Source of the DNA: G965267425 sp965267425
Lineage (GTDB): Bacteria; Bacteroidota; Bacteroidia; Flavobacteriales_E; Vicingaceae
NCBI GenBank assembly: GCA_965267425.1
Contig: OZ253959.1
Location: 310,001-374,000, forward strand
Direction of reading: 5' to 3'
Length of the DNA stretch: 64,000 bases
Of the stretch, positions 17,275 through 26,061 are shown one piece after another (positions within the stretch are counted from its first letter, which is position 1; each line of letters opens with the position of its first letter). Made by a program: the position numbers and the translations under genes. The notes beneath the pieces are model-generated. The model did not search any database. It had not been told where the DNA came from and was given only the letters and a program-made list of their open reading frames with translations.

Positions 17275-17823
17275 ATGAGCCGAAGTTACAAAGTCCGCAA
17301 TCCTGATGGAATATATTTTATAACATTTGCAACCATAGGTTGGATTGATGTTTTCACCCGAAGAATGTACAATGAGTTAATCGTAGAAAACTTGAAATAT
17401 TGTCAAAATTATAAAGGTTTGAGATTATTTGCCTGGTGTTTAATGACCAATCATATGCATTTGGTTTGTAAGTCGAACGGCCTACAAGGATTACCAGAAA
17501 TTATGAGGGATTTTAAAAAATATACCAGTAAAAGAATGATTCGAGCCATTCAAGAAAATCCAAAAGAAAGTAGAAAGGCTTGGATGTTAAGCATTTTTAA
17601 GAGGGCTGGAGAATACAACAGTAACAATACATATTTCCAATTTTGGAGGCAAGATTATCACCCTATTGAAGTCTATAGCAACTGGGTAATTAATATTAAA
17701 ATTAATTACATACATATGAATCCTGTTAAAGCTGGAATGGTCGACGAACCGGAACATTACATCTATAGTTCAGCGAGAAATTATGCTGGTATGCAAGGTC
17801 GATTAGAAATAGAACTATTGTAG
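17275..17823 (+). CDS. REP-associated tyrosine transposase (RAYT, Y1 HUH family)
   Basis: A 182-residue single-strand transposase. The N-terminus YKVRNPDGIYFITFATIGW is typical of the family. NHMHLV is the HUH metal site, and the Tyr in DFKKYTSKRM is the candidate catalytic tyrosine. FWRQDYHPIEVYSN and YIHMNPVKAGMV are conserved C-terminal segments. The length is that of an intact RAYT. The start is the ATG giving MSRSYKV rather than the TTG three codons earlier. The flanking palindromes are its presumed substrates. Confidence 0.93.
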   Translation: MSRSYKVRNPDGIYFITFATIGWIDVFTRRMYNELIVENLKYCQNYKGLRLFAWCLMTNHMHLVCKSNGLQGLPEIMRDFKKYTSKRMIRAIQENPKESRKAWMLSIFKRAGEYNSNNTYFQFWRQDYHPIEVYSNWVINIKINYIHMNPVKAGMVDEPEHYIYSSARNYAGMQGRLEIELL

Positions 17824-17852
17824 ATTGAAGTCTGAAGAATTCTGTTATTTTT

Positions 17853-17875
17853 CCAGCAAGTTACAAACTTGCTGG
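17853..17875. repeat. REP-like palindrome downstream of the RAYT gene
   Basis: A perfect hairpin with arms CCAGCAAGTT and AACTTGCTGG around ACA. It may also work as a weak terminator, but no T run follows. Confidence 0.75.
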
Positions 17876-17987
17876 GGCCAAAATAGTGACTTGGTTGGTT
17901 GCTTATATACCAAAAGGAGAGCTGTATCCTTATAAGAATGGTTATTTGAATTTTCCGCAATGAGCGCACTTAAGTTCAAAAGCCAAA

Positions 17988-18536
17988 TTAACACTCACTA
18001 TGGTCTACTTTCGTAGAAACTGTGTGTAAGTTAAATCGAAACGGCATCGATTCACCATTTCGACTAATTCTACCAACAATGCTTGCAATCAATGAAGATG
18101 GTCTTTCGTGTAGAAACCCATTGCCATCATAACAACTTGGAGGTTTGTAATCCCATACTTCCGTAGCAATAGAATCGAATTCATAGGTAATTCCCCATTC
18201 ACCATCTTCTATGAATTCAACATCTCCATCCATATATTCCATGGTACCTTGAGACGTCATTTTGAATGTCAAATCTACAATGATACCAAACGAAACTTCG
18301 GACTGAGTTGCTCCAGGATTATTTGATCTTGCGAAACTGTAATACATGTTAATAATGCTATCACGGTCACTTAGGTTAGAAGACGCTACTATTTCATGTT
18401 GAAATACATACAATTCCGAATCAATGATCATGGAAGAATTGTCATTCACTTCACAAATTATTCCTAAAGGTTCGCAAGGAAGACAACCAAAACCCAAGAT
18501 AATGGAAGTGAGAAAATAAAACACACCCGGTTTCAT
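17988..18536 (-). CDS. putative lipoprotein of unknown function
   Basis: A 182-residue protein with an N-terminal hydrophobic segment ending in LGFGC (Cys18), which resembles a lipobox. The mature part is beta-rich and acidic (QSEVSFGIIVDLTFKM, DVEFIEDGEWGITYEF) with several cysteines. I recognise no family. It stands alone between the RAYT cassette and a divergent T9SS cargo gene. Confidence 0.65.
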   Translation of the reverse strand: MKPGVFYFLTSIILGFGCLPCEPLGIICEVNDNSSMIIDSELYVFQHEIVASSNLSDRDSIINMYYSFARSNNPGATQSEVSFGIIVDLTFKMTSQGTMEYMDGDVEFIEDGEWGITYEFDSIATEVWDYKPPSCYDGNGFLHERPSSLIASIVGRISRNGESMPFRFNLHTVSTKVDHSEC

Positions 18537-18660
18537 GAACTCAAGATACGAAAATAAATTACGTGATTATTAAAGATGAATCTTTAAAAAAATTCAGACT
18601 TGTCTGAAATATTATACTATAAATTAATTAGTTAGCTTTGATACATCCAATACTCACACC

Positions 18661-20040
18661 ATGAAAAAATTCTACTTATTTCTTTCTTTACTTTGGTTGA
18701 CAATCCATGTGTCTTTGGCACAAAACAAAGTATTTGTGCTCGACACCACCAACTCAGGCATTCCTTCGAATTTGGTTGCATCCATGTTGTTCGATTCCAA
18801 TGATCATTTGTGGGTAGGAACAAATACCAAAGGTATTGGACACTTTGACGGAACCAATTGGGCGTACTACAATGCTGGAAATACTCCTGGGTTGCTATCA
18901 AATTACATCAATGATATCAAAGAACACCCCAATGGTGATATGTACTTTGGAACAGGATTGGGCATAACCGTTAAATCCGGAAACACATGGACAACATACG
19001 ATACTTCTAATTTCAGTTATTATACTTCCGGGACTTATTACAATCCATATCAGATCTATGTTCAGTTTGACAGCCAAGGTGACGCTTACACGGTAACTCA
19101 TGGGGGAAATCCAAACGTCATCAGGGTATATAAATTTGATGGTACTTCTTGGACCATGTTGCACGAAGATACAGCGCAAGTGATCCCCAGCACATATCGA
19201 TATCCCAGAGATTTTATCATCGATAATAACGATCATATTTGGGTAAAAAATGGATACAGATTTGACGGTTCCAATTGGACAGAGGTACCAAGACCTTCCG
19301 TTTTAGGTGATTATTACGAAAGCGGAATTGCCATTGACACCAATGGTATCGTGTGGACCACCTTGGAAAATCTGAACACGGTTAAAACTGCAATTGCAGT
19401 GAGCCATAATGGTGCGAACTATACCCTATACGACTCAGTTCGTTCGTCCTCTTCTTTTTTGACATGGGATATGTTTGTGAGTGTTGATCCAAACACCAAT
19501 CATGTATGGTATGCAAATATGAATGCCGGAACTACACATCGATGGTTTGATGGAAGTGTGTGGCATTGGGATGTTGATTTAGAAAAGGCGATGGATTCTG
19601 CGGGGGGCTCTCAATTCTCAGATTTCGCTGTAAAGGCCATGGCTTATGACAATAAGGGAAACAAATGGATAGGTATGAACAATGCTGATGAATACCGGAA
19701 GCAGAATCCTGACAATGGAGGAATTGTCATATTCAATGAAAATGGAGTTGACCTAAGTGATTTTGCCATTGGCATGGAAGAACTTGATGAGTTAAATGTC
19801 GATTGGCAAGTTTATCCCAACCCCTCGAACGGTTCGTTTAATGTGAGCATCTCAAATGCCATTGAAGGACACCTTGAAGTCTATTCCATTCAAGGTGTCA
19901 AGGTATTCGAAACACCCATTTCGTCTTTGGGAGTGACACAAGTTAAACTTTCACCAGATGTTCAAGACGGCGTGTATGTGGTGAATTTGGTGACCAAACA
20001 TGGTGTGTCTAGTAAAAAAGTTAGGGTGGGAATGGATTGA
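18661..20040 (+). CDS. secreted two-component-propeller-like protein with T9SS sorting domain
   Basis: A 459-residue protein. A signal peptide (ending LAQ) is followed by propeller blades of the Reg_prop type: SNDHLWVGTNTKGIGHFDGTNW, GDMYFGTGLGI, NDHIWVKNGYRFDGSNW, KGNKWIGMNNADE. The C-terminus (VYPNPSNGSF ... DGVYVVNLV) is a type A T9SS sorting domain. The blades are those normally found in the sensor half of hybrid two-component receptors, here released as a free surface protein. A TAGCTTTG -7-like box lies about 20 bases upstream of the start. Confidence 0.87.
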   Translation: MKKFYLFLSLLWLTIHVSLAQNKVFVLDTTNSGIPSNLVASMLFDSNDHLWVGTNTKGIGHFDGTNWAYYNAGNTPGLLSNYINDIKEHPNGDMYFGTGLGITVKSGNTWTTYDTSNFSYYTSGTYYNPYQIYVQFDSQGDAYTVTHGGNPNVIRVYKFDGTSWTMLHEDTAQVIPSTYRYPRDFIIDNNDHIWVKNGYRFDGSNWTEVPRPSVLGDYYESGIAIDTNGIVWTTLENLNTVKTAIAVSHNGANYTLYDSVRSSSSFLTWDMFVSVDPNTNHVWYANMNAGTTHRWFDGSVWHWDVDLEKAMDSAGGSQFSDFAVKAMAYDNKGNKWIGMNNADEYRKQNPDNGGIVIFNENGVDLSDFAIGMEELDELNVDWQVYPNPSNGSFNVSISNAIEGHLEVYSIQGVKVFETPISSLGVTQVKLSPDVQDGVYVVNLVTKHGVSSKKVRVGMD

Positions 20041-20043
20041 TTA

Positions 20044-20562
20044 TCATTGCTGTGCCAGCGAATCTTGATCGTTGTTTCTGATACGATCAATAACAATTCC
20101 AGTAATGATTAATCCAATACTGCTGATAGGCAAAGTGCTAAATAGGCCAAATAAAAATTGACCATCTCCCGAACTATCAGCATTCATAAATGCCCATATT
20201 TCAAAAAACAACGGATGCAGTAGAAAAGTGATTACAAAAAAGTAGGCAAATATTATCCCACTAGATAACGATTTGCCATTTTTCTTACGATCCAAATAAA
20301 TGGCCCGAAATCCAAATGTTGCGGCCATATAAAGTCCAAAAATTACCACAGTGGTAAACAAAGCTACCAAGGCGTAATTGTCTATGCCCAAGACCGGGCC
20401 AAACAGATATTCCAAGGGTAAAGAAGTGGGCACCATGGTAATCAGGGCAAATCCAATCAAACTTGTAAACTCTATGACAATAAATGACAATCCAGCGGCT
20501 ATCCCCGGCAAGGAAAACAAGATGCCAATGATGGATGCTTTATACTTTTTGAAGAAGCTCAT
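20044..20562 (-). CDS. integral membrane protein of unknown function
   Basis: A 172-residue protein with four predicted membrane helices (about 10-33, 58-83, 97-120, 135-160) separated by short loops, and a charged C-terminal tail ending SLAQQ. No family recognised. It converges closely on the preceding propeller gene and lies 125 bases downstream of the peptide transporter. Confidence 0.7.
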   Translation of the reverse strand: MSFFKKYKASIIGILFSLPGIAAGLSFIVIEFTSLIGFALITMVPTSLPLEYLFGPVLGIDNYALVALFTTVVIFGLYMAATFGFRAIYLDRKKNGKSLSSGIIFAYFFVITFLLHPLFFEIWAFMNADSSGDGQFLFGLFSTLPISSIGLIITGIVIDRIRNNDQDSLAQQ

Positions 20563-20687
20563 TTCAGTTGAAAGATAAACACTTTGGCATTAAGCAAGCT
20601 GAGATTCAAAAAGACTTCTCGTTCCAGTAAATTAATAACTGGCTTGAAAACTTATTGACGTCAAGAAACCAGAAAATAAATCAACCA

Positions 20688-22037
20688 TTATTCCGGATCA
20701 ACCAGCACAGCTTTTTCATCCACTTCATCTGCACCGTGCGTCAACTGTTTAAGCTTTTTAACAAACAAAACCAACACCAAACCAAAGACCGTACAAAAGA
20801 TAAATACGGACATAAAGATGGTCAGTTCTCCGGCATTTTGAGCTGCCTCACCCACCAAACCAGCAACCTTATTGCCAATACCACTGACAAAGAAATATGC
20901 GCCCATCATAAACGACACATACTTGGCGGGAGCCATTTTGGTGATGAACGATAGTGCAACAGGTGATATACTTAATTCGCCAATCACATGAAGCAGGTAT
21001 GATGCAAACATCCACCACAACGCCGCTTTACCATCTGCACTGCTCATGGTTTCCATAGCTGCACCTGCCAGAAACAAAAACCCAAGACCTGTGATAATAG
21101 TTCCTACACCCATTTTAAATAAAGACGAACTCTCACGACCCCATTTTCGCCATTGCACCCAGAAATAAGCAATAGGACCACCAATCAGAATCACATAAAA
21201 TGCATGCAATGCCTGCAAGAAACTGGCAGGCACTTCAAATGACCCAATCATACGATTGATTTTTTCCTTCGCATACAAATTCATCAAACCACCGGCTTGT
21301 TCATATGCTCCCCAGAAAACGATTACCACAATAAACGATAAGAAAAGTACGACCAAACGATCCTTTTCTTCCTTTGTCATAGGCACCTTCTTTCCTGTAT
21401 TTTCTTCTCGTTTGGCAGGAATAAAATTCCCCACCTCTTTCAGGTATTTCTGTCCCCAGATGTACACGATTTGACCAATGAACATGCCAATCCCCGCCAG
21501 CCCAAAACCATAATGCCAATTGATCACCTCACCTAAATAGCCAACTAAAAGCGGTGCCGAAAATGCACCAATGTTAATGCCCACATAAAAAATGGTAAAG
21601 GCCGTATCTCGCCTGCCATCTCCCGGTTTGTATAGACCGCCCACCATTGTCGAGATATTTGGTTTCAACGCACCTACTCCCAACACAATTAGGCTAATAC
21701 CGGTAAAAAACGCCCACAATGCATCAAAGGCCAGGATGAAATGACCAAAACAAAGCAATACCCCGCCTAGCATGACCGTCTTTTTTTGTCCCAGCAAACG
21801 ATCCGCCAGCAAACCACCCGGCACCGACATCACATACACCATCATCGTATACCATCCATATAGCTCAAGCGCACTCACTTTGTCCCAACCCAACCCCGGA
21901 TTGATTTCAGTGGTTTTCGCCGTTAGGTAAAGGATAAGTATGGCACGCATGCCATAGTAAGAAAATCGTTCCCAAAGTTCAGTAAAGAATAAAACGTACA
22001 AGCCTTTTGGATGTCCCCAGAGTGTTTCTTTGCTCAC
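20688..22037 (-). CDS. POT/PTR2-family proton-dependent peptide transporter
   Basis: A 449-residue major-facilitator protein for di- and tripeptide uptake. The N-terminal motif FTELWERFSYYGMRAIL contains the ExxER proton-coupling signature on helix 1. ALKPNISTMVGGLY and FTIFYVGINIGAFSAP match the POT signature segments, and a second-half loop carries YAKEKINRM. It starts with GTG; no upstream ATG is in frame. The divergent VOC gene shares its upstream region. Confidence 0.93.
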   Translation of the reverse strand: MSKETLWGHPKGLYVLFFTELWERFSYYGMRAILILYLTAKTTEINPGLGWDKVSALELYGWYTMMVYVMSVPGGLLADRLLGQKKTVMLGGVLLCFGHFILAFDALWAFFTGISLIVLGVGALKPNISTMVGGLYKPGDGRRDTAFTIFYVGINIGAFSAPLLVGYLGEVINWHYGFGLAGIGMFIGQIVYIWGQKYLKEVGNFIPAKREENTGKKVPMTKEEKDRLVVLFLSFIVVIVFWGAYEQAGGLMNLYAKEKINRMIGSFEVPASFLQALHAFYVILIGGPIAYFWVQWRKWGRESSSLFKMGVGTIITGLGFLFLAGAAMETMSSADGKAALWWMFASYLLHVIGELSISPVALSFITKMAPAKYVSFMMGAYFFVSGIGNKVAGLVGEAAQNAGELTIFMSVFIFCTVFGLVLVLFVKKLKQLTHGADEVDEKAVLVDPE

Positions 22038-22059
22038 TATCTTGTTATTTGATGAAGGT

Positions 22060-22067
22060 CAAATTTA
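22060..22067 (-). promoter_or_regulatory. -7 box for the peptide transporter
   Basis: On the minus strand TAAATTTG fits TAnnTTTG and lies 22 bases before the GTG start. The -33 element is not clear. Confidence 0.45.
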
Positions 22068-22126
22068 TCAATATAAGCAGAATATGCTCATTTTTCTTTT
22101 GACCCTGTCGATTGCTGCCAGATTGC

Positions 22127-22134
22127 TATATTTG
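22127..22134 (+). promoter_or_regulatory. -7 box immediately before the VOC gene
   Basis: TATATTTG ends only 4 bases before the ATG. If used, transcription would begin at or next to the start codon, giving a leaderless message. Confidence 0.45.
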
Positions 22135-22138
22135 GTAG

Positions 22139-22543
22139 ATGACACAAGACCCCTTTCAAGACTCAGCTTTGACTACCATTCTGGTGGTGGCTGATATGGA
22201 AAAATCCAAACGATTTTACATTGATCAATTGGGAGGAAAATTATTCAGGGAGTACGGTGGAGACTCTTTGGTCCTACAATTTCTGGAGCAATGGATCTTA
22301 TTGGTGACTGCAGGAGGTCCCACTGACGATAAACCTCAAACTCATTTTATTCCTTCAGCTGACCCAGATCAAGTTAGCCATGCATTTACGATTCGTGTAA
22401 AAGATTGTGAAAAGTCCTATGGGATTTTAAAAGATAGGGGAGTGGAATTTATTACACCACCTTTTATAAGGGGTGCCGAAACGCGTTGTTTCTTTCGCGA
22501 CCCTGATGGTCATTTGTTTGAAATTAGCGAGTATCGGGGTTAG
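22139..22543 (+). CDS. VOC-family (glyoxalase/dioxygenase fold) protein
   Basis: A 134-residue protein with two beta-alpha-beta-beta-beta modules: TTILVVADMEKSKRFYIDQLG at the start and RCFFRDPDGHLFEISEY at the end. The terminal FRDPDGxxxEI segment is diagnostic for the VOC superfamily and supplies the last metal-binding Glu. Members include glyoxalases, dioxygenases and resistance proteins; no specific activity can be assigned. Confidence 0.9.
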   Translation: MTQDPFQDSALTTILVVADMEKSKRFYIDQLGGKLFREYGGDSLVLQFLEQWILLVTAGGPTDDKPQTHFIPSADPDQVSHAFTIRVKDCEKSYGILKDRGVEFITPPFIRGAETRCFFRDPDGHLFEISEYRG

Positions 22544-22603
22544 GAGTGGGGTTGAGTGATTGAATCATATCCGTAACTTTGATCTAACACCGCACTATCA
22601 TTC

Positions 22604-23485
22604 GTGAAAAGAAAAGATTTTATTCGTCTCCTGGGAATTTCCCCACTTATTGCTCAAACCATGAAAGTCAATGCACTCAACTCGTTTTTAGATGCTCCCA
22701 ACACAGAAAAAATGCCGGTTCTCTTTCTTGGACATGGTAGTCCCATAAATGGCATTGAAGACAACGAATTTGTAAGAGGGTTTCAGAAAATAGGGCAGGA
22801 GATTAACAAACCCAAAGCGATATTATGCATTTCTGCACATTGGGAGACAAAGGGAACTTATGTTACGGCTATGGAACAACCGCGCACCATCCATGATTTT
22901 GGAGGTTTTCCACCAGCGTTGTACGAGGTACAATATCCCGCCCCCGGCAGCCCACAATTGGCCAATGAAACCAAAAAAATCATTCAGTCGACTGACGTAC
23001 ACTTGGATCATAAATGGGGTTTGGACCATGGAGCATGGACCGTCATCAAACAGATGTATCCAGATGCCGATGTACCAGTAATTCAGCTCAGCCTGGATTA
23101 TACCCAACCAGCGTCTTACCATTTTGCATTGGCTAGAGAGTTGAGCACCTTGCGACATAAAGGAGTATTGATTGTGGGAAGTGGCAACATGGTGCACAAT
23201 CTTGGTAAGGTGGCATGGAATAAATTGGCTGAGCCGTTTGCCTTTGATTGGGCAAAAGAAGCCCACGATACCATGAATGCCAGTGTAATGAAGGAAGATT
23301 TTCAATCGCTTATCGATTATAATAAGCAAGGTTCTGCTTTTCAATTGGCCGTTCCTACTCCTGAACATTATTTGCCATTGTTGTATGCGTTGGCGTTAAA
23401 AGATCAAAAGGATGAAACCCACGTGTTTAATGATGAGCCGGTGGCAGGCTCATTGTACATGACATCGTACAAATTTTCAGAATGA
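22604..23485 (+). CDS. ygiD: YgiD-family extradiol dioxygenase with N-terminal leader
   Basis: A 293-residue class III extradiol ring-cleavage enzyme related to E. coli YgiD (4,5-DOPA dioxygenase). The four conserved histidines appear in LFLGHGSPINGIED, CISAHWET, VGSGNMVHNLG and PTPEHYLPLLYAL. The first 30 residues (KRKDFIRLLGISPLIAQ...) are additional to usual members and look like a leader, possibly Tat-like although only KR, not RR, is present. The start is GTG; an internal ATG (MPVLFLGHGS) would give the standard cytoplasmic form. Confidence 0.88.
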   Translation: MKRKDFIRLLGISPLIAQTMKVNALNSFLDAPNTEKMPVLFLGHGSPINGIEDNEFVRGFQKIGQEINKPKAILCISAHWETKGTYVTAMEQPRTIHDFGGFPPALYEVQYPAPGSPQLANETKKIIQSTDVHLDHKWGLDHGAWTVIKQMYPDADVPVIQLSLDYTQPASYHFALARELSTLRHKGVLIVGSGNMVHNLGKVAWNKLAEPFAFDWAKEAHDTMNASVMKEDFQSLIDYNKQGSAFQLAVPTPEHYLPLLYALALKDQKDETHVFNDEPVAGSLYMTSYKFSE

Positions 23486-23598
23486 GCGAAATTATTAATC
23501 TAAAACTAGGATGGTTACTTATCTTACTTGGCAATACCTGCTTGTCTACTTCTCAAATTGACTACCTTTAATTAACGTAATTCGAATTTCATATTAGG

Positions 23599-24792
23599 AT
23601 GAAACGGCATATATTTCATAAATCACCTTTGACATTGATGGTCTTGGGATCAATAATGATTTACCCTGTGAAGGTTAATGCTCAAATTAATTTTGAAAGC
23701 CCAATAGTCAACCCTTTTTCGTTGGAAAATCCAGATGCCATTAGTAATAGGCCTTCATTTGCAGATTTAGATAATGACGGTGATTTAGACATATTGGTAG
23801 GGGGACATAAGGGAGATTTCTATTATTATGAAAATACGGGTACCTCGTCTGCACCAATTTTTGCATCACCTGTAACGAACTCGTTTTCACTGAGCAACGT
23901 GGGATCAGATAGTTCTCCAACCTTAAACGACTTGGACAACGATGGTGATTTGGACTTACTAACTGGAGAAGCAAATACAGATTTGATCTATTTCGAAAAT
24001 GTTGGCTCATCTTCAACGCCTTTTTTGGCCGTTCCAATGACTAATCCGTTTTCTATTGCAAATCCGGTTCATCTGAATAGATGCACACCTTTTTTTGTCG
24101 ATTTAGATGCTGATGGCGATTTGGATATCCTGTCCGGCACAAATGACGGGGATTTCTTTTATTACAAAAATAATGGCTCATCTACGTTACCTAACTTTTC
24201 CTCTTCTGCTTTAACTAATCCTTTTTCCTTACAAAATATTGGATTGTTCGATTGGAGTTCTGTAGCGTTAGCAGATTTAGATGCTGATGGTGATTTGGAT
24301 TTACTATCCGGAAAACATCCCGGTGACTTTGTTTATTTTGAAAATACAGGTAGTTCATCATCTCCCTCGTTTGGTTCACCATTAAATAATCCGTTTTCTC
24401 TAACGAATGTTGCAACCATTTATACTCCCTTTCCAGCTTTCGCAGATTTAGACAATGATGGAGATGCTGATCTTTTGGTAGGCATAGGAGGGGATTTTTA
24501 TTATTATGAAAATATATCAGTATTGACAACGGGAATTCGTTCAGTTCAATCATCTAACGTGCACATTTTTCCTAACCCTGTTCAAGACCAACTTACTGTG
24601 GAGTTTTCTCATGTTGTTCCTGATGAAATAATGGTATTCGTTTCCAACATAAACGGTGCAGAAGTCTATCATTCGGTATTGGAGGTTTCCAATGAAAAGA
24701 TAATCATCAACACAGGTAATTGGAAAAGAGGAGCCTATTTGGTTAGAATTCAAGACAAAACGAATGTTCATACTTTCAAGGTCGTTAAATGA
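23599..24792 (+). CDS. secreted VCBS/FG-GAP repeat protein with T9SS sorting domain
   Basis: A 397-residue protein. After the signal peptide (ending KVNAQ) come five repeats of about 55 residues, each with a calcium loop of the form DLDNDGDLDIL followed by GxxxxDFYYYENTGSSSxPxF and NPFSL. The C-terminus (IFPNPVQDQL ... RGAYLVRIQ) is a type A T9SS domain. It is a smaller relative of the 1082-residue protein at 9.6 kb. TTG (23542), 18 bases, then TACCTTTA upstream is a plausible promoter. Confidence 0.87.
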   Translation: MKRHIFHKSPLTLMVLGSIMIYPVKVNAQINFESPIVNPFSLENPDAISNRPSFADLDNDGDLDILVGGHKGDFYYYENTGTSSAPIFASPVTNSFSLSNVGSDSSPTLNDLDNDGDLDLLTGEANTDLIYFENVGSSSTPFLAVPMTNPFSIANPVHLNRCTPFFVDLDADGDLDILSGTNDGDFFYYKNNGSSTLPNFSSSALTNPFSLQNIGLFDWSSVALADLDADGDLDLLSGKHPGDFVYFENTGSSSSPSFGSPLNNPFSLTNVATIYTPFPAFADLDNDGDADLLVGIGGDFYYYENISVLTTGIRSVQSSNVHIFPNPVQDQLTVEFSHVVPDEIMVFVSNINGAEVYHSVLEVSNEKIIINTGNWKRGAYLVRIQDKTNVHTFKVVK

Positions 24793-24839
24793 TCAGCCAA
24801 TTGTCAATTTAGAAATGCTTTGAGAATTAATTGGAATAC

Positions 24840-24871
24840 AAAAAAACCGGAACAACAAAATGTCACTCCGG
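24840..24871 (-). terminator. intrinsic terminator of the tRNA gene
   Basis: On the minus strand an 11-pair stem with three wobble pairs (outer CCGGA/TCCGG), a three-base loop, then a run of seven T. It begins 6 bases after the tRNA CCA. Confidence 0.85.
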
Positions 24872-24877
24872 CTTCAA

Positions 24878-24954
24878 TGGTGGGCCCACCAGGGCTCGAA
24901 CCTGGGACCACCTGATTATGAGTCAGGTGCTCTAACCAACTGAGCTATGGGCCC
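24878..24954 (-). tRNA. tRNA with CAU anticodon (Ile2 favoured, or elongator Met)
   Basis: A complete 77-base cloverleaf including encoded CCA. On the minus strand it begins GGGCCCATAGCTCAG, has the anticodon loop CTCATAA in the stem CTGA/TCAG and a T arm GGTTCGAGCC. A CAU anticodon can belong to Met or to isoleucine tRNA modified by TilS. C4 and C5 of the acceptor stem (GGGCCC) and the GACTCATAATC arm are the determinants reported for TilS substrates in E. coli, so I favour Ile2. Confidence 0.93.
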
Positions 24955-24962
24955 GAAACAAT

Positions 24963-24992
24963 AAAATCTAGGATTTCCGTTTCAGCCTGCAA
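24963..24992 (-). promoter_or_regulatory. promoter of the CAU tRNA gene
   Basis: Minus strand TTG (24990-24992), 19-base spacer, then TAGATTTT (24963-24970), one base off TAnnTTTG. The -7 box is 8 bases from the mature 5' end. A 7-bp inverted repeat (CCTGCAA/TTGCAGG, 24986-25009) overlaps the -33 element. Confidence 0.5.
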
Positions 24993-25039
24993 TTTTACAT
25001 ATTTGCAGGGAATAATACAATGGTCAAACACTTTTCCTT

Positions 25040-25660
25040 ATGCATAACCTCGGTGACTTTGAAAATATCATCTTCGACCTTGGAGGGGTAATTATCAACC
25101 TGGATTACAAACGAACCCAACAGGCATTTGAGGCATTAGGCATGCAAAATGTAGATGAGGTTTATAGTCAGCAACAACAGCAAGGGCTGTTTGATCAATT
25201 CGAAAGAGGTGAAATTCCTGCTTCGGAATTCATCAATGAACTAAAAGGTAAATGTGCTCCCGGAACTACGGATGATCAAATCCGAGATGCATGGAATGCC
25301 ATCTTATTGGACTTTCCAGTAGATCGTCTGAATTTCCTTGGGTGGTTGGGTGATGCGCATCGGTTGTTTTTGTTGAGCAATACCAATGAAATTCATTTCA
25401 AGGCGTTTAACGAGTTGCTGTTTTCAACCCGTGGATACCATGGCCTTGATCCATTTTTTGAAGAAGTTTATTATTCGCATTTGGTACACAAACGCAAGCC
25501 TGAAAAGGACATCTTTGAATTGGTACTTCAAGAAAACAATTTGGACGTAGCCACCACATTATTTTTAGATGACAGCGAGACCAATGTCATTGCAGCTGAA
25601 GAATTGGGCATTAGCACCATTCACATCTTACCAGGACTGGAATTCACGAAGTTGTATTAG
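25040..25660 (+). CDS. HAD-superfamily hydrolase, YihX-like phosphatase
   Basis: A 206-residue subfamily IA HAD phosphatase. Motif I is FDLGGVIINLD with nucleophile Asp13 (the usual second Asp is Gly, as in YihX relatives); motif II is LLSNTNE; motif III is the Lys of HKRKPEKDIF; motif IV is LFLDDSETNV. YihX hydrolyses alpha-glucose-1-phosphate, but the substrate here is only an analogy. Its stop overlaps that of the convergent epimerase gene by 4 bases. Confidence 0.9.
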   Translation: MHNLGDFENIIFDLGGVIINLDYKRTQQAFEALGMQNVDEVYSQQQQQGLFDQFERGEIPASEFINELKGKCAPGTTDDQIRDAWNAILLDFPVDRLNFLGWLGDAHRLFLLSNTNEIHFKAFNELLFSTRGYHGLDPFFEEVYYSHLVHKRKPEKDIFELVLQENNLDVATTLFLDDSETNVIAAEELGISTIHILPGLEFTKLY

Positions 25661-26058
25661 GCTTTTTCCTGGCAGATTTCTACCAATACGCCACAAGTGG
25701 ATTTGGGGTGGAGGAAGCAAATCAGTTTATTATCAGCGCCATCTAAGGGCTGTTCACTGAGCAGTTGAAAACCGGCCTCCTTTAATCGTTTCATTTCGGC
25801 AACAATGTCTTCGACGTCAAAAGCTATGTGATGAATGCCCTGGCCACGTTTGTCGATGAATTTAGAAATAGCACTTTCGGGATTGGTGGATTCGAGCAAT
25901 TCTATTTTGCTTTCTCCCACCTGGTAGAAGCTGGTAATCACACCTTCACGTTCCACCTGTTCTTTTTTATAGCTTTTGCCATTAAGCAATTTGTCAAAGG
26001 TTTCTTCGGCGGTTTTAATGTCGCCAACAGCTATTCCGAGGTGCTCTATTTTTTTCAT
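25657..26058 (-). CDS. mce: methylmalonyl-CoA epimerase
   Basis: A 133-residue VOC-fold enzyme interconverting (R)- and (S)-methylmalonyl-CoA in the propionate/succinyl-CoA route. Visible motifs: KIEHLGIAVGDI (first metal His), IELLEST, GIHHIAFDVEDI and the terminal GVLVEICQE (metal Glu). The ATG used gives the usual family N-terminus. It has almost no 5' region of its own: a terminator hairpin ends 12 bases before the start codon, with its T run in between. Confidence 0.94.
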   Translation of the reverse strand: MKKIEHLGIAVGDIKTAEETFDKLLNGKSYKKEQVEREGVITSFYQVGESKIELLESTNPESAISKFIDKRGQGIHHIAFDVEDIVAEMKRLKEAGFQLLSEQPLDGADNKLICFLHPKSTCGVLVEICQEKA

Positions 26059-26061
26059 GGC

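Larger units (their letters stand above)
17220..17875 (+). mobile_element. RAYT/REP cassette
   Basis: A REP-associated tyrosine transposase gene bounded by related short palindromes, two upstream and one downstream. RAYTs are usually single-copy, domesticated relatives of IS200/IS605 transposases and spread non-autonomous palindromes rather than themselves. Confidence 0.7.
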
